Origin: Mesobacillus sp. S13 | GTDB lineage: Bacteria; Bacillota; Bacilli; Bacillales; Cytobacillaceae | Direction of reading: 5' to 3' | DNA: 64,000 nucleotides | NCBI RefSeq assembly: GCF_020422885.1 | Contig: NZ_CP084622.1 | Location: forward strand, 2,871,001-2,935,000 | In this document: piece after piece, positions 14,762 to 25,514 of the stretch | Layout of the letters: every line of letters begins with the position of its first letter | Numbering within the stretch: the first letter of the stretch is position 1 | Made by a program: the position numbers and the translations under genes | Notes under the pieces: generated by a model | Databases searched by the model: none | What the model saw: the letters and a program-made list of their open reading frames with translations, nothing else | Told to the model about the DNA's origin: nothing

Positions 14762-17606
14762 TTCCATTTCCTCCTCCATTTGTCCTTGTCAGTGCATCAT
14801 TTACGATTCTTGCCTGCTCCAACTTGTGGATGTTTGGATCTCCCTCTGCAGGGCTTGAACGTCTTCTTCTGCCAATATAGGAAGATTCCAGCCCATTCGG
14901 TGCTGCTTCATTGATTCTCGGCTCAACAAATGTCCATGCACCCATATTCTTTGGTTCTTCCTGGACCCAGACGATTTCTTTTAGATTAGGATAACGACCT
15001 AACATCTCTTTTAATCGTTCAAGCGGGAATGGATAGATTTCCTCGATTCTCAATACATGCAGCCATCCATGCTCTTCTGGTTGAATTTTTTCAGCGATAT
15101 CTATGCTCACTTTTCCGGTGCAAAGTACTACGCGTTCCACTTTTTCCGGCTGGCCTCCAAGTCCTGGCTGCTCAATGATCGGCTTGAAGCTGCCTTCTGC
15201 CAATTGCTGTGGATCCGCAGCAACCGTAGGATTTCTCAGTAGGCTCTTAGGTGTCATCAACACGAGCGGTCGTACAGCTTCCTGTTTTAAAATCGCCGCC
15301 TGTCTTCTTAGGATATGGAAATATTGCGCCGCAGAAGAAAGGTTTGCTACTGTCCAGTTATTTTCGGCTGCGAGCGTTAAAAATCTTTCCACTCTTCCGC
15401 TAGAATGTTCTGGTCCCTGTCCTTCGTACCCGTGAGGCAAAAGCATGACGAGACCTGATTTTTGTCCCCACTTCGCTCTCCCAGCCGCTACAAATTGATC
15501 GAACAAAACCTGGGCAGCGTTCGCGAAATCACCATACTGTGCTTCCCAAAGGACTAAGGTCTCTGGGGCGAACACATTGTACCCATATTCAAAGCCTACT
15601 ACCGCAGCTTCAGAAAGCGGGCTGTTATGAATCGAGAATGATGCTTTCGCCTCAGGCAACACATGGAGAGGTGAAAATTGCTTACCGGTTTCACTGTCAT
15701 GTAGTACCAGGTTTCTTTGGGCGAAGGTTCCTCTCTCAGAATCCTGTCCAGTCAGTCTGACCGGCGTGCCATCCATTATTATGGAAGCATATGCTAAAGT
15801 TTCAGCCAGTCCCCAGTCGATTTTGCCGTTATCAGAAAATGCATCCTTTCTCCTTTTTAGGATTTTTTCGAGCTTATTGAAGACATTGAACCCTTCTGGC
15901 CATTCAAGTAGATCACTATTTATTTTCCTTAATACATCGATTGGCACCCCAGTTTCGATTTGCGGAATTCCCATTTCCACTACTTCCGGTATTTCAGGTT
16001 CGTTCTTAACTTCTTTTTCCTTATTTGGGACCTTTTCGTAGGCCTCTGTCAGTCTGTTTGAGACTCTTTCCTCAATCTGAGTCCGTGTCTCTTCTGACAT
16101 AGAACCTTGGTCTACAAGCATATTTCCATAGATTTTCTTCACAGTCGGATGTTTGTGGACCAGCACATACATTTCTGGATTCGTTGTCATTGGTTCATCC
16201 ATTTCGTTATGGCCAAAACGTCGGTACCCAATAAGGTCAATCAAGAAATCCTTACCGAAGGTCTTTCTGTACTCAAACGCGAGCCTAGCAGCCATCAAGC
16301 ATGCCTCTGGGTCATCGGCATTGACATGGATAATCGGAATTTCATATCCTTTCGCCAGGTCACTGGCATAACGAGTGGACCGTGAATCCATTGATTCAGT
16401 TGTGAAGCCGATTGTGTTGTTTGCGATGACATGGATCGTTCCACCTGTTTTATATCCATGTAGACGACTCAAATTTAACGTTTCAGCTACGATACCCTGC
16501 CCCGGGAATGCAGCATCACCATGGATCAGGATAGCCATCGCTTTAACCGGATCATATTTCGCATATCCTGGTTCATTCCTGTCATCCTGGGCAGCACGGG
16601 TGAATCCTTCAACCACTGCACCGGCAAATTCGAGGTGGCTAGGGTTATTAGCCAGTGTCAGTCTCGCATTGGCAGTAGTATCCGACTTGATTTTCCGGTC
16701 AAGTCCAAGGTGATATTTCACATCGCCCGTCCAGCCGAAGTTAATGCCGATTGAACCTTCTGAAGGTACAAGTTCTTTGTTTGGTGCATGCTGGAATTCA
16801 GCAAAGATCATTTCATACGGTTTGCCTAGAACATGGGCAAGGACATTGAGCCTCCCCCTGTGGGCCATTCCAATGTTAATCGTTTCAACACCATTATTCA
16901 CTGCACCAGAGATGACTTCATCAAGAAGCGGAACCATGGAATCTAAGCCCTCGATTGAAAACCTTTTTTGCCCGACAAAAGTTCTGTGCAGGTATTTTTC
17001 AAAGTTCTCGACCTCTGTAAGACGTTCATACAAGCTGATCTTTCTTTTTTTATCCATTTTAGGGATCAATTCACCTGTCTCAACCTTTTGCCTTAGCCAC
17101 TCTTTTTCAGCCATTTCATTTACGTGTTCAAATTCATATGCAATCGTATCTGAGTAGACCTTTTTTAGAAATTGAAAAGCCTCTTTTCCATTCCTTATAG
17201 AAGAAGGGGCGCTTGGGCATACGAGGTCGACCGGAATATCCGTCAAATCGGCGTCAGTCAATCCCCATTTCTCATAGTCCTCAAGCTGAGGATCCTTGCT
17301 TCCACCTTGCAATGGATAAATATTTGCAGATAAATGGCCGTAGGACCGAATATAGTCCGCATATCTTAATGCAGCTGCGATTTTCGCAGGAGATCCTGCT
17401 GGTTTACCTGCAGCTGCTTCTGATCCATTCCTAATTTCAGATTCGTTAGTTTGAAGATTGGAGTTCTGTTCAAAATACTCCCTGATGTCAGCATCAACGG
17501 AATCTGGATCTTGAAGGAACATCTCATATAACTCTTCGACATACCCCTGATTTGGCCCATGAAATCCTGGCCATTTTGCCATGCTTCCCGAAACTGGCTT
17601 TTTCAC
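14748..17606 (-). CDS. odhA: 2-oxoglutarate dehydrogenase E1
   Basis: 952 residues, full length for Bacillus OdhA. It shows the E1o motifs [33 protein letters not shown], the thiamine diphosphate site around [11 protein letters not shown] and NNTIGFTT, and the transketolase-like region with ERGTFAQRN and [11 protein letters not shown]. It decarboxylates 2-oxoglutarate in the TCA cycle and hands succinyl to OdhB. The start codon is a GTG with AAGGGGG seven bases upstream; an ATG 24 bases further in is an alternative. It is the first gene of an odhAB operon. A half-conserved cre-like site lies about 100 bp upstream. Confidence 0.95.
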   Translation of the reverse strand: MKKPVSGSMAKWPGFHGPNQGYVEELYEMFLQDPDSVDADIREYFEQNSNLQTNESEIRNGSEAAAGKPAGSPAKIAAALRYADYIRSYGHLSANIYPLQGGSKDPQLEDYEKWGLTDADLTDIPVDLVCPSAPSSIRNGKEAFQFLKKVYSDTIAYEFEHVNEMAEKEWLRQKVETGELIPKMDKKRKISLYERLTEVENFEKYLHRTFVGQKRFSIEGLDSMVPLLDEVISGAVNNGVETINIGMAHRGRLNVLAHVLGKPYEMIFAEFQHAPNKELVPSEGSIGINFGWTGDVKYHLGLDRKIKSDTTANARLTLANNPSHLEFAGAVVEGFTRAAQDDRNEPGYAKYDPVKAMAILIHGDAAFPGQGIVAETLNLSRLHGYKTGGTIHVIANNTIGFTTESMDSRSTRYASDLAKGYEIPIIHVNADDPEACLMAARLAFEYRKTFGKDFLIDLIGYRRFGHNEMDEPMTTNPEMYVLVHKHPTVKKIYGNMLVDQGSMSEETRTQIEERVSNRLTEAYEKVPNKEKEVKNEPEIPEVVEMGIPQIETGVPIDVLRKINSDLLEWPEGFNVFNKLEKILKRRKDAFSDNGKIDWGLAETLAYASIIMDGTPVRLTGQDSERGTFAQRNLVLHDSETGKQFSPLHVLPEAKASFSIHNSPLSEAAVVGFEYGYNVFAPETLVLWEAQYGDFANAAQVLFDQFVAAGRAKWGQKSGLVMLLPHGYEGQGPEHSSGRVERFLTLAAENNWTVANLSSAAQYFHILRRQAAILKQEAVRPLVLMTPKSLLRNPTVAADPQQLAEGSFKPIIEQPGLGGQPEKVERVVLCTGKVSIDIAEKIQPEEHGWLHVLRIEEIYPFPLERLKEMLGRYPNLKEIVWVQEEPKNMGAWTFVEPRINEAAPNGLESSYIGRRRRSSPAEGDPNIHKLEQARIVNDALTRTNGGGNGNGRD

Positions 17607-17706
17607 AAAAAAACCCCCTTGCCAATTCTAATAATCACTAATTATCTGTTACCCTGTCGTGCTCACTTTTAACTGTCAATTCAAAGAATAATATTATAAT
17701 TCAGAT

Positions 17707-17720
17707 ATCAAACGTTTACA
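17707..17720. promoter_or_regulatory. Possible cre site upstream of odhA
   Basis: ATCAAACGTTTACA (reverse TGTAAACGTTTGAT) keeps the central AAACGTTT and one consensus end of a CcpA site but lacks the other. odhAB is carbon-regulated in Bacillus, so it is plausible, though not strong. Confidence 0.35.
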
Positions 17721-17836
17721 TTAATATATTAACATGATATTTTCTTTTAACCAAAGGTTTTGACTATCAATATAGTGTTAATTCCTTCACAACATTTATT
17801 ATTTCAATAAAATTCTTTCTTGTAAAAAAGGACAAC

Positions 17837-17860
17837 AAAAAAACCGGTTAAACCGGTTTT
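17837..17860 (-). terminator. Rho-independent terminator
   Basis: AAAACCGG/CCGGTTTT stem followed on the minus strand by a T-tract, about 20 bases past the stop of the 17881-18117 gene. Confidence 0.8.
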
Positions 17861-17880
17861 GAAAATTGATTACTTATCAT

Positions 17881-18117
17881 CTATAAATTCATCAAAGTAG
17901 CATACATGTTTTTGGGTGCAAAAAGATTATTTCTCTTTTCAATCTGACTAGGCTCAATCATTTCACTATGTTCTACAGGCATTTCAATATGGCCGCATGT
18001 GATGCATTTTTGAAACCTTGTTCCTGCTGTGAAAATGTCTACTCCATCATTGGTAGTGAATCCAACATGTTCCTCGTGCAATGAAAAACGGTGGTGGCAA
18101 TTTTTCGATTCGCGCAT
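17881..18117 (-). CDS. Small hypothetical protein with one CxxC
   Basis: 78 residues starting MRESKNCHHRFSLHEEH. AGGAGG lies six bases before this ATG; two upstream in-frame starts overlap or precede the ribosome site. Cys7 with paired histidines, plus CITC at about 38-41 followed by GHIE, suggests a small metal-binding or zinc-ribbon-like fold. The rest is polar. Monocistronic with its own terminator. The family is not recognised. Confidence 0.6.
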   Translation of the reverse strand: MRESKNCHHRFSLHEEHVGFTTNDGVDIFTAGTRFQKCITCGHIEMPVEHSEMIEPSQIEKRNNLFAPKNMYATLMNL

Positions 18118-18232
18118 ATTCATCCTCCTGTTTGAAGTGTTCCACACTCTAATTATATATCAAATATTCAGAATTTTGCGTGGTGATTCAAGCCTTCAGA
18201 AGCAAAATAATTTAAACTGGATCTTTTGTCAA

Positions 18233-18268
18233 AAGAAAAAGGGAAAGCAACTTCATGCCTTCCCTTCT
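18233..18268 (-). terminator. Terminator after mnmH
   Basis: On the minus strand GGGAAGGCA pairs imperfectly with TGCTTTCCC and runs into TTTTTC, beyond the mnmH stop. Confidence 0.6.
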
Positions 18269-18291
18269 TAATTACCTTTTTATATCGATCT

Positions 18292-19350
18292 TTAAACCGC
18301 TGTTAAGCCAGAAAGTGTTTTCTTTATCTCTTTTTCAATATTTTTGATGACGTTTGGGTCGTCTGCATCAATTTCTGTAAAAGGCCCCTTATATTCAAGT
18401 AATGCATGGTTGTAACGTGGATCATAATAATGGACAAGCAAAATCTCAATCAGATTTTTATAATTTTTTTCTTCCAGAGCAATCGCCAGGGATGGTGAAA
18501 TTTCATGATTAATGCGCCTGATCAACTTTGTTACCTTCTCCGCAACTTCTTCTTCGAACCAGGCTTGTCCAATAAATGGATGGACATATTCATTGTAAAT
18601 CCGATCGACCCTCTCAGGTATGGAGCTTTTCACCAGGTAATGGATTCCGTTCAACTTCTTCCGGAGCATCTCCTCAGGCTGTGCTGCCCGGCCGATTCTT
18701 TTGCTCTCCGCTTCGATGATAAAGTAAGTGGAACCTTTAATCTCATTTAGCCTATCGAACAATAAAGCGTCAAAGGTTTTTTGATTGTGCGCCTCTCCCT
18801 TGCCAATCATGCCAAAAATAGACCCTCTATGGTTTGCCATTTTTTCGAGATCGACAACAGGGTATCCCTTTTCCTGAAGAGCCTGCAATAAATCCGTTTT
18901 GCCGGTTCCAGTCATTCCATGCAAGACAATAGCCTTTTCGGGCAGCAGCTGGGGAATTCTTTCTAAAATGTATTCCCTGTAAGCTTTATATCCGCCAGCC
19001 AGCCGCAATGCGGGTATACCTGCGTAATCAAGGAAGGAGGCTACAGACCTGCTTCGCATCCCGCCTCTCCAACAATGGATCACTGGTTCAGCACCTGTCA
19101 TTTTAAGGTCCTTTATCTCACCCAGCAAGTGTGGGAGCTTCGGAGAAACGATCTCCATGGCCCTCCATTTAGCTACTTCTTCACCGGAACGCTTAAAAAT
19201 AGTGCCAATTTCTTCTCTTTCCTCATCAGTGAATAATGGTATATTGACCGATCCGGGTATTGCCGAATCACGATGCTCGATTGGCGCCCTTACATCGACT
19301 GGTATGAATTCTTTTGAGTTGATTAATTCTTGTACTGATATATCTTTCAT
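18292..19350 (-). CDS. mnmH: tRNA 2-selenouridine synthase (SelU/MnmH)
   Basis: 352 residues. The N-terminal rhodanese domain (about 1-130) has the diagnostic CWRGGMRSRS active-site loop, which carries the catalytic cysteine. The C-terminal P-loop domain has GMTGTGKT near residue 146. The enzyme replaces sulfur at the wobble 2-thiouridine of Lys, Glu and Gln tRNAs with selenium, via a geranylated intermediate, using selenophosphate. It therefore implies that SelD exists in this genome. The ATG at 19350 follows GGAGG by about 11 bases; an in-frame ATG at 19368 overlaps that site. It stands alone on the minus strand. Confidence 0.93.
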   Translation of the reverse strand: MKDISVQELINSKEFIPVDVRAPIEHRDSAIPGSVNIPLFTDEEREEIGTIFKRSGEEVAKWRAMEIVSPKLPHLLGEIKDLKMTGAEPVIHCWRGGMRSRSVASFLDYAGIPALRLAGGYKAYREYILERIPQLLPEKAIVLHGMTGTGKTDLLQALQEKGYPVVDLEKMANHRGSIFGMIGKGEAHNQKTFDALLFDRLNEIKGSTYFIIEAESKRIGRAAQPEEMLRKKLNGIHYLVKSSIPERVDRIYNEYVHPFIGQAWFEEEVAEKVTKLIRRINHEISPSLAIALEEKNYKNLIEILLVHYYDPRYNHALLEYKGPFTEIDADDPNVIKNIEKEIKKTLSGLTAV

Positions 19351-19468
19351 TTCTCGATTGACCTCCATGGTCGCATGTTTGAAACTACATCTCTATATTG
19401 TACCTAAAAAACGCTAAGTTTTCACCATTATAACCTTAAATCAACTGAATCCTATCATATTTTAAAAA

Positions 19469-19494
19469 GAAAAAACTGCAGAAGCTCTGCAGTT
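19469..19494 (-). terminator. Rho-independent terminator overlapping a stop codon
   Basis: AACTGCAGA pairs with TCTGCAGTT around a three-base loop and is followed on the minus strand by TTTTTTC. Its first bases include the stop codon of the 19493-20071 gene. Confidence 0.8.
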
Positions 19495-20071
19495 AACATG
19501 AAAATCTTTTGCCCACGAGTATGCTGACAGCCTGGCAGAATTCTTTCCAGTCCTTTGGAAAAGAATCGAGCCCTCTGCTCTCATAGGTCCTCCCTTTTGT
19601 TTTTAACGTTACTGACCAGCTGGTACCATCTACTACGATGCCGTCTGTTTGATAATCTTCTTCCCACTCCCATACCTTCAAAGGATACAGCTTCTTTTTA
19701 AAATCCTCGACACTTCCAAATGTCCCTAATTGAAGGTGCTGAGAGGCTTTTGAATCAAGATTCCATTCGAAGTACGTGAAGTTGTTCCTTTTAAAATCTA
19801 TCCTCACCCTCATTTCAGGACCTGGATATCCATGTAGAACAACCGTCATTAGGACGGGTTCTTTATCAGGTCTTATTGAAACGATATCATCTTTTATCAG
19901 AAATAATTCTTTGTTGCTGCTTACAAGGGTTTTTATATAGGAAGGTTCTATTAGATCCTGTTTATTGCTAATAAGGCTTTTACTTTGTTCACTCATTTCC
20001 TGGCAAATCACTGGTATCGTCGCATTTCCCTTTTTCCCTAAGATGTCGAGAATCGCTTCATACATTTTCAT
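19493..20071 (-). CDS. Hypothetical protein
   Basis: 192 residues. The first ~75 look like a small winged-helix-type domain (MYEAILDILGKKGNATIPVI..., then LISNKQDLIEPSYIKTLVSS, DDIVSIRP), similar in pattern to HARE-HTH/RNA-polymerase-delta-like modules. The remainder is a beta-rich region with many tryptophans (EWNLDS, KVWEWEEDY, DGTSWSVTLK). No membrane helix or signal peptide. AAAGGA lies upstream of both an ATG (20071) and a TTG (20080); the ATG is chosen. The family is not firmly recognised and no function is assigned. Confidence 0.6.
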   Translation of the reverse strand: MKMYEAILDILGKKGNATIPVICQEMSEQSKSLISNKQDLIEPSYIKTLVSSNKELFLIKDDIVSIRPDKEPVLMTVVLHGYPGPEMRVRIDFKRNNFTYFEWNLDSKASQHLQLGTFGSVEDFKKKLYPLKVWEWEEDYQTDGIVVDGTSWSVTLKTKGRTYESRGLDSFPKDWKEFCQAVSILVGKRFSC

Positions 20072-20436
20072 CTCGTTCAACGTCCTTTATTGAAACTGAT
20101 TAATTCGTAATTTTAAAAATAATGTTCGAAATGTTTATCTAAAGTATAAACAACAAAGATTGCATTGTACTGTAACAAATCGCACGCTTTTACTAAAAAA
20201 ACAGTTATTAAATCTGACAAATTCAGTCATTTATTTCGCAGGCCGCTCATTTAATGTAGGTTATTGTCTTTTCGTGCGCTTTCCCGAGAAATAATTTTCA
20301 GAATAGACTGTCTATATTCCCCGAAGTCACACCACATTTGATTAGTATCAGGACAAAGAAGTTTAAAAATAGAGGATTACTGGTATAAAAGAAAAACCAG
20401 GATTTATTCTGTGTAAAAAAACCAGGAGTGACGAAT
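20072..20436. other. Divergent intergenic region
   Basis: This spacer separates two divergent genes and must hold both promoters. It is AT-rich, with a repeated AAACCAGGA element (about 20393-20402 and 20419-20426, the second acting as the ribosome site of the methyltransferase). No structured RNA, operator palindrome or small gene was recognised. Confidence 0.4.
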
Positions 20437-21036
20437 ATGATCGATTCAATGGCGAAACAGTTCGAGAAGCCAAAAGGCATACTTGGAAAGCTTGCAGGAA
20501 CTATCATGTATTTTGAGAACAGGAAAATAAATAAATGGAGCATTAACAAACTTCGATTGAATAAATTTGATAAAATCCTAGAAATTGGCTTCGGTCCGGG
20601 GTACGGCATCAAGACTATAATGTCAAATTACCGCGGAATTGAAATGGACGGTATTGACTTATCTCCCAAAATGAAGGAGGAAGCAACAAAGAGGAATAAA
20701 GAATGGATTGATACAGGGAAAGTTCATTTGACTGTAGGCGATGTTGTCGACTTCAAACCCGACCATCAATACAATAAGATGATCTCTGTAAACAATTATC
20801 CACTTTGGGACCAGCCGCTGACTTCCTTAAGGCATCTATTTCAATTGTTGAAACAAGGAGGGAGAATCGTCCTAACTGTACAGCCTCGCGAAGAAGGGTC
20901 GACTGCAAATACAGCCAAGCAGTTGGGAGACCGTATGAGTAAAGATTTACTTAATGCAGGATTCAAAAACCCTGAAGTCTCCTACCTTGACGTAAGACCT
21001 GTACTCACAGTTTGTGTCACCGCAGAAAAGATATAG
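20437..21036 (+). CDS. Class I SAM-dependent methyltransferase
   Basis: 199 residues with the Rossmann methyltransferase fold. Motif I is ILEIGFGPGYG (about 47-57), the acidic residue after strand 2 is in MDGIDLS, motif II is around VHLTVGDVVDF and motif III is LLKQGGRIVLTV. AGGAG lies eight bases before the ATG at 20437. The N-terminal segment (FEKPKGILGKLAGTIMYFENRKIN) resembles small-molecule methyltransferases of the UbiE/Coq5-like group. The substrate is unknown. Single gene with a strong terminator. Confidence 0.82.
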   Translation: MIDSMAKQFEKPKGILGKLAGTIMYFENRKINKWSINKLRLNKFDKILEIGFGPGYGIKTIMSNYRGIEMDGIDLSPKMKEEATKRNKEWIDTGKVHLTVGDVVDFKPDHQYNKMISVNNYPLWDQPLTSLRHLFQLLKQGGRIVLTVQPREEGSTANTAKQLGDRMSKDLLNAGFKNPEVSYLDVRPVLTVCVTAEKI

Positions 21037-21068
21037 CCGCTGCTTGATGGCAGCGGCGGCTATTTTTT
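21034..21068 (+). terminator. Rho-independent terminator after methyltransferase
   Basis: GCCGCTGC pairs with GCAGCGGC, followed by GGCTATTTTTTT. It overlaps the methyltransferase stop codon. Confidence 0.85.
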
Positions 21069-21094
21069 TGGCGGTTTTTAACGGCCACCGATAA

Positions 21095-21880
21095 TCACTT
21101 GTAAGTTTGCAGGCCAACCTCTTCAACGGTTGAAATAAGCTGTTTTATTCCAGCTAAATCATTCTGTGTAAATAAATCAATTATTTTACTTCCCACGATT
21201 ACTCCATCACAATGCTCGCATACTTCTCTTACTTGTTCTGCGCTCGATACCCCGAACCCTGCCAATACCGGAACTTTACTGGAACTTTTTACCATACTCA
21301 GAAAACCGGCAAGTTCCTTGCTGAAATTGTTACGTGCACCCGTGATTCCTGTTACGGTAACAGCATAAATGAAGCCTGTTGACATGGATCCGATTTCTCT
21401 TATTCTCTCAACTGGTGTTGTAAGCGTCACTAGCCTGATCAGAGTGATTCCCTTCAACTCAAACGCTGGGAAAATGAACTCTTCCTCCTCAATCGGAACA
21501 TCAGGAATGATACAGCCTGAAATACCAGACTCCGCAGCATCCGCAGCAAACTTTTCAATCCCATATGCTACAATCGGATTCAAATAGGTCATCAGAATAA
21601 GTGGGATTGAGACTTTAGTTTTGAAGGTTTGAATAGTCTCGAGTACCTTCCGCAATGTCGTCCCATTTCCAAGCGCACGGATGCCAGCTTTCTGGATAGT
21701 AGGTCCATCCGCAACCGGATCAGAAAATGGGATGCCAATTTCTATGGCATCAGCACCACATTCCTGTAAATACAGAAGCTTTTCTTCCAGAGTCTCTAGT
21801 CCGCCATCCCCAGCCATAATATAAGGAATAAATGCTTTTTTCCCTTTCTCAGTAAGAGCTTTTTGAATGTTAACCATCAT
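21095..21880 (-). CDS. trpA: Tryptophan synthase alpha chain
   Basis: 261 residues of the TIM-barrel TrpA family, with [18 protein letters not shown] (catalytic glutamate and aspartate region) and the phosphate-binding [13 protein letters not shown] and VIVGSKI. It cleaves indole-3-glycerol phosphate to indole, which is channelled to TrpB. It is the last gene of the trpEGDCFBA operon and overlaps trpB by four bases. Confidence 0.96.
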   Translation of the reverse strand: MMVNIQKALTEKGKKAFIPYIMAGDGGLETLEEKLLYLQECGADAIEIGIPFSDPVADGPTIQKAGIRALGNGTTLRKVLETIQTFKTKVSIPLILMTYLNPIVAYGIEKFAADAAESGISGCIIPDVPIEEEEFIFPAFELKGITLIRLVTLTTPVERIREIGSMSTGFIYAVTVTGITGARNNFSKELAGFLSMVKSSSKVPVLAGFGVSSAEQVREVCEHCDGVIVGSKIIDLFTQNDLAGIKQLISTVEEVGLQTYK

Positions 21881-23082
21881 TTCAGTCCTCCCATTCTGTC
21901 CTTTATTGTCTGTACATCCTTATCACCACGGCCAGATAGGCAGACGACAATACTTTCAGTTTTACTCATCCCAGCGGCTAGCTTGACTGCATAAGCAATG
22001 GCATGGGCACTTTCTAAAGCAGGAATGATGCCTTCTGTTTTTGAGAGCAGCTGAAAGGCATGAAGTGCTTCATCATCCGTCACCGATTCATATGTGATTC
22101 TATTAAGGTCATGCAAATAACTATGTTCAGGGCCAATGCCAGGGTAATCCAAGCCAGCTGAAATCGAGTGTGCTTCCTGTATTTGTCCATCCCCATCCTG
22201 GAGAAGGTACATCATCGCGCCATGCAGCACTCCAGGTTTCCCTTTAGACAATGATGCTGCATGCTTGCCAGTCTCCAGGCCCAGTCCCGCTGCTTCAACT
22301 CCATAAATAGATACGCTTTGATCATCGATGAACGGGTAAAACAGACCAATTGAATTGCTGCCCCCTCCAATACAAGCAACCAGAGCATCGGGGAGTTTTC
22401 CTTCCTTTTCGAAAAATTGCTGTTTTGTTTCTTTGCCGATGACACTTTGAAAATCACGGACCATTTTCGGGAAGGGGTGAGGACCCATGACAGATCCAAG
22501 GATATAATGAGTATCAACGACGTTTGTAACCCAGTAGCGAAGAGCTTCATTGACCGCGTCCTTCAATGTTCCGCTTCCGGAATCCACGCTGATTACTTTA
22601 GCACCAAGAAGTTCCATCCTAAAAACATTTAATTGCTGACGCCTGATATCCTCCTTGCCCATGAAAATCACACATTCCAAATTCAGCAGGGCACAAACTG
22701 TGGCAGTAGCAACTCCATGCTGGCCCGCGCCTGTCTCCGCAACGATCTTCCGTTTGCCCATCCTGACTGCAAGCAGGGCCTGACCGACAGTATTGTTGAT
22801 TTTGTGGGCACCTGTATGGTTGAGGTCCTCCCGCTTAAGGTAGATTTTTGCTCCACCGGCATGCTCAGTGAGATTTCCTGCCAGGTATAATGGCGTTTCC
22901 CTGCCAACGTAATCTTTCATTAATTTTTGCAATTCGCTATGGAACTCCTCGTCTTCCAGAGCTCTGTTGTATTCCTTCTCCAATTCCAGTACCGCCTGCA
23001 TCAATGTTTCTGGTACGAATCTGCCTCCATATTGTCCGAAATGCCCTTTTTCGTCAGGTAAATTATAAGTTATTGAACTCAT
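21877..23082 (-). CDS. trpB: Tryptophan synthase beta chain
   Basis: 401 residues, full length. The N-terminal [13 protein letters not shown], the PLP-lysine motif [16 protein letters not shown], the catalytic [13 protein letters not shown] [13 protein letters not shown] and the phosphate-binding GGGSNSIG are all present. It condenses indole with serine to make tryptophan. It lies between trpF and trpA with a 15-base gap upstream and a four-base overlap downstream. Confidence 0.97.
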   Translation of the reverse strand: MSSITYNLPDEKGHFGQYGGRFVPETLMQAVLELEKEYNRALEDEEFHSELQKLMKDYVGRETPLYLAGNLTEHAGGAKIYLKREDLNHTGAHKINNTVGQALLAVRMGKRKIVAETGAGQHGVATATVCALLNLECVIFMGKEDIRRQQLNVFRMELLGAKVISVDSGSGTLKDAVNEALRYWVTNVVDTHYILGSVMGPHPFPKMVRDFQSVIGKETKQQFFEKEGKLPDALVACIGGGSNSIGLFYPFIDDQSVSIYGVEAAGLGLETGKHAASLSKGKPGVLHGAMMYLLQDGDGQIQEAHSISAGLDYPGIGPEHSYLHDLNRITYESVTDDEALHAFQLLSKTEGIIPALESAHAIAYAVKLAAGMSKTESIVVCLSGRGDKDVQTIKDRMGGLK

Positions 23083-23097
23083 TCTGCTCTTCCTCCC

Positions 23098-23703
23098 TCA
23101 ATTTTGTTTTGCGTTTTGGATAAAGCCTTTTATTTTCACTGGATCCTTTTCTCCGTTTGTTTCGACCCCGCTGCTGACATCAACCATCAATGGGTTGACC
23201 TTGGTGATTGCTTTGCTAACATTTATAGAATCCAACCCACCTGCCAGGATGACGGTTTTGTTTGACTTTCCTATTGCATTTGCCAGATCCCAATCAAAAC
23301 TTGAACCGTTTCCTCCCCGGTATACAGTAGGAGGACTGTCAAGAAGGATATAATCTGCTGCTATATCTGAAATTCCCTCCAGGTCTCCCGGTGCCTTAAC
23401 CGAAACAGCCTTTATTAACGGCAGCCCAATTGCTTGATAGGCATCCGGATCCTCATCACCATGAAGTTGAATATGTGTAAGGGCGGCAGTTTCGGCGATT
23501 TGTTTTATTGTTGCTGCATCCTCGTTTACAAAAACTCCTACCTTCCAAACATGTGCGGGTACGTTCGCGATAATCTGCTGTGCCTTCAGGACTGATATTT
23601 GCCGTTTACTTTCTGCAAATACAAATCCAAGAGCATCAGCACCGTATTCAACAGCTTGACAAGCTGCTTCAACCGTCTTAATGCCGCAAATCTTAACCTT
23701 CAT
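23098..23703 (-). CDS. trpF: Phosphoribosylanthranilate isomerase
   Basis: 201 residues. MKVKICGIKT contains the catalytic cysteine; GVFVNE, LHGDED, LLDS and LAGGLD are typical TrpF strands, and the aspartate in VDVSSGVE completes the site. It isomerises phosphoribosylanthranilate to CdRP. Start 23703 follows AGGTGA; an in-frame GTG nine bases upstream is an alternative. It overlaps the end of trpC. Confidence 0.95.
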   Translation of the reverse strand: MKVKICGIKTVEAACQAVEYGADALGFVFAESKRQISVLKAQQIIANVPAHVWKVGVFVNEDAATIKQIAETAALTHIQLHGDEDPDAYQAIGLPLIKAVSVKAPGDLEGISDIAADYILLDSPPTVYRGGNGSSFDWDLANAIGKSNKTVILAGGLDSINVSKAITKVNPLMVDVSSGVETNGEKDPVKIKGFIQNAKQN

Positions 23704-24487
23704 ACTGTTCACCTACAACCGGAACAGTGAACTCGCTGAATGTATTTTGGAGATCTGATGAAGTCATAAAAGTTTCTCCTATCAATACTCCGCAGGCACC
23801 TGCAGCTGCTGCACGAACTATGTCGTCCCTTGTTTTCATACCGCTTTCGCTGATCAGCATGGCACCTGCTTTTTTGACAAGAGGTCCTAGTCTTTCGGTG
23901 TTTTCCAGATTAACCTCGAATGACTTCAAATTTCGATTGTTGATTCCTATGATTTCAGCTTTTATCTGGAGTGCCTTTTCCAGATCTGTTTCGTCATGGA
24001 TTTCAACGAGGCACTCTAGTCCTTTTTCAGAGGCATACTCGTATAGCTCTGAAAGTTTTTCCAGGGGCAATGCAGATGCGATGAGCAAAATGACATCTGC
24101 TCCTGCAGAACGGGCCTTGTCTATTTGAATTTGATCAACGATAAAATCCTTGCACAGAATTGGGAGGTCAACTGCTTCTCTTACTTTCGTCAAATCCGTA
24201 AAAGTTCCTTTAAAGCCTTTTTCATCGGTTAATACCGATATAGCCGATGCACCTGCTCTGGCATAAAGTACTGCCTGCTGTGCAGGATCCAAAGAAAGAT
24301 TGATATCTCCTTTCGATGGTGAAGCCCTCTTGAATTCTGAAATGATCGCGACATTGTTTGCCTCTCTTAAGGCTTTTAGCAGCGACCGGGGCTTCGAAGA
24401 AGTTTCAGGCATTTCCCTGGCTGACTTCCTCAGCTCTTCCACCTCGACTTTTTTTCTTTCTATGATTGAATCAAGTATTGTTCCCAT
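23693..24487 (-). CDS. trpC: Indole-3-glycerol-phosphate synthase
   Basis: 264 residues. Family motifs are ISEFKRASPSKGDI (catalytic lysine), VLTDEKGFKGTF, PILCKDFIVDQIQI (second lysine), LVEIHDE, GINNRNLKSFEV and ISESGMKTRDDI. It closes the indole ring in tryptophan synthesis. It begins one base after the trpD stop, consistent with translational coupling. Confidence 0.96.
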   Translation of the reverse strand: MGTILDSIIERKKVEVEELRKSAREMPETSSKPRSLLKALREANNVAIISEFKRASPSKGDINLSLDPAQQAVLYARAGASAISVLTDEKGFKGTFTDLTKVREAVDLPILCKDFIVDQIQIDKARSAGADVILLIASALPLEKLSELYEYASEKGLECLVEIHDETDLEKALQIKAEIIGINNRNLKSFEVNLENTERLGPLVKKAGAMLISESGMKTRDDIVRAAAAGACGVLIGETFMTSSDLQNTFSEFTVPVVGEQYEG

Positions 24488-24488
24488 C

Positions 24489-25514
24489 TCATCCTACCGC
24501 CTTTTTGTTTTGATTGCTGATGCTGATTAAATTCTCCAGCTTGGATAATGCCCTGCCAGTATCGATGCTTTCCGCTGCCAGATTCACTCCCTGCAAGATC
24601 GATTCCGCCTTCCCGGCGGTATAAATTCCAAGACCAGCGTTCAGCAGAACGGTATCTCGGTGTGCGCCTTTTTTCCCTTGAAGGACTTGGAGCAATATGT
24701 CCGCGTTATCGCGTGCATCTCCACCCGTGATACTGGTATTATCGTATACTGGCAAGTTCACCTCTTCAGGGCTAAGTGTGATTCGCTTGATATTCCCTTC
24801 AGAAACGAGGACCATTTCGTTCTCACCAGCAAGAGAGGCTTCATCCATTCCACCAGCTCCATTAATGACGACGGCCCGCTTCCTGTTCAGATTTGCCAGC
24901 ACAAGAGCAAACTTGTCGAGCAAATCCCTGCGGTATATCCCTAGCAATTGGTAATCAAGTTGAACTGGATTTGTCAGAGGGCCTATTAAATTGAAGATGG
25001 TCGGGATCTTCAAATCCCTTCTCACCTTCATGATTTGTTTTAATTTTGGATGGACATGAGGTGCAAATAAAAATGCAATTCCATTTTGTTCAAGAATTTC
25101 TTCTGTCGCTTCCGGAGTGAGGTCAAGACTGACACCAAGCACCTCGAGGACATCTGCACTTCCGGTCTTACTAGATACGCTTCTGTTGCCATGCTTCGCA
25201 ACCGTAATACCGGCCCCTGCAATGACAAAGGCAGAAGTAGTGCTAATGTTGAAGCTTTTGGATCCATCACCTCCTGTTCCGCAATTATCCAGAACATTCG
25301 GTATATTTTTCGTAAAGTTCAGCGCATGTTTTCTGATTGCTTTTACCAAACCAGAAACTTCCTCGGCGCTTTCTCCTTTTGACTTAAGTCCAGTCAAGAA
25401 TGATGCGATTTCAGCATCTGTTGTATCCTGTTTGAAAATTTCCTGGACCGCTTCTTCCATTTCCTGCTCCATCAGTGATTTTCCTTCGACCAGCATTTCA
25501 AGATAATGTTTCAT
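24489..25514 (-). CDS. trpD: Anthranilate phosphoribosyltransferase
   Basis: 341 residues. The PRPP-binding glycine-rich motif NCGTGGDGSKSFNIST is near residues 80-95, with KHGNRSVSSKTGSADVLE and NLIGPLTNP also typical of TrpD. It transfers the phosphoribosyl group to anthranilate. It overlaps trpG by 17 bp. Confidence 0.96.
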   Translation of the reverse strand: MKHYLEMLVEGKSLMEQEMEEAVQEIFKQDTTDAEIASFLTGLKSKGESAEEVSGLVKAIRKHALNFTKNIPNVLDNCGTGGDGSKSFNISTTSAFVIAGAGITVAKHGNRSVSSKTGSADVLEVLGVSLDLTPEATEEILEQNGIAFLFAPHVHPKLKQIMKVRRDLKIPTIFNLIGPLTNPVQLDYQLLGIYRRDLLDKFALVLANLNRKRAVVINGAGGMDEASLAGENEMVLVSEGNIKRITLSPEEVNLPVYDNTSITGGDARDNADILLQVLQGKKGAHRDTVLLNAGLGIYTAGKAESILQGVNLAAESIDTGRALSKLENLISISNQNKKAVG

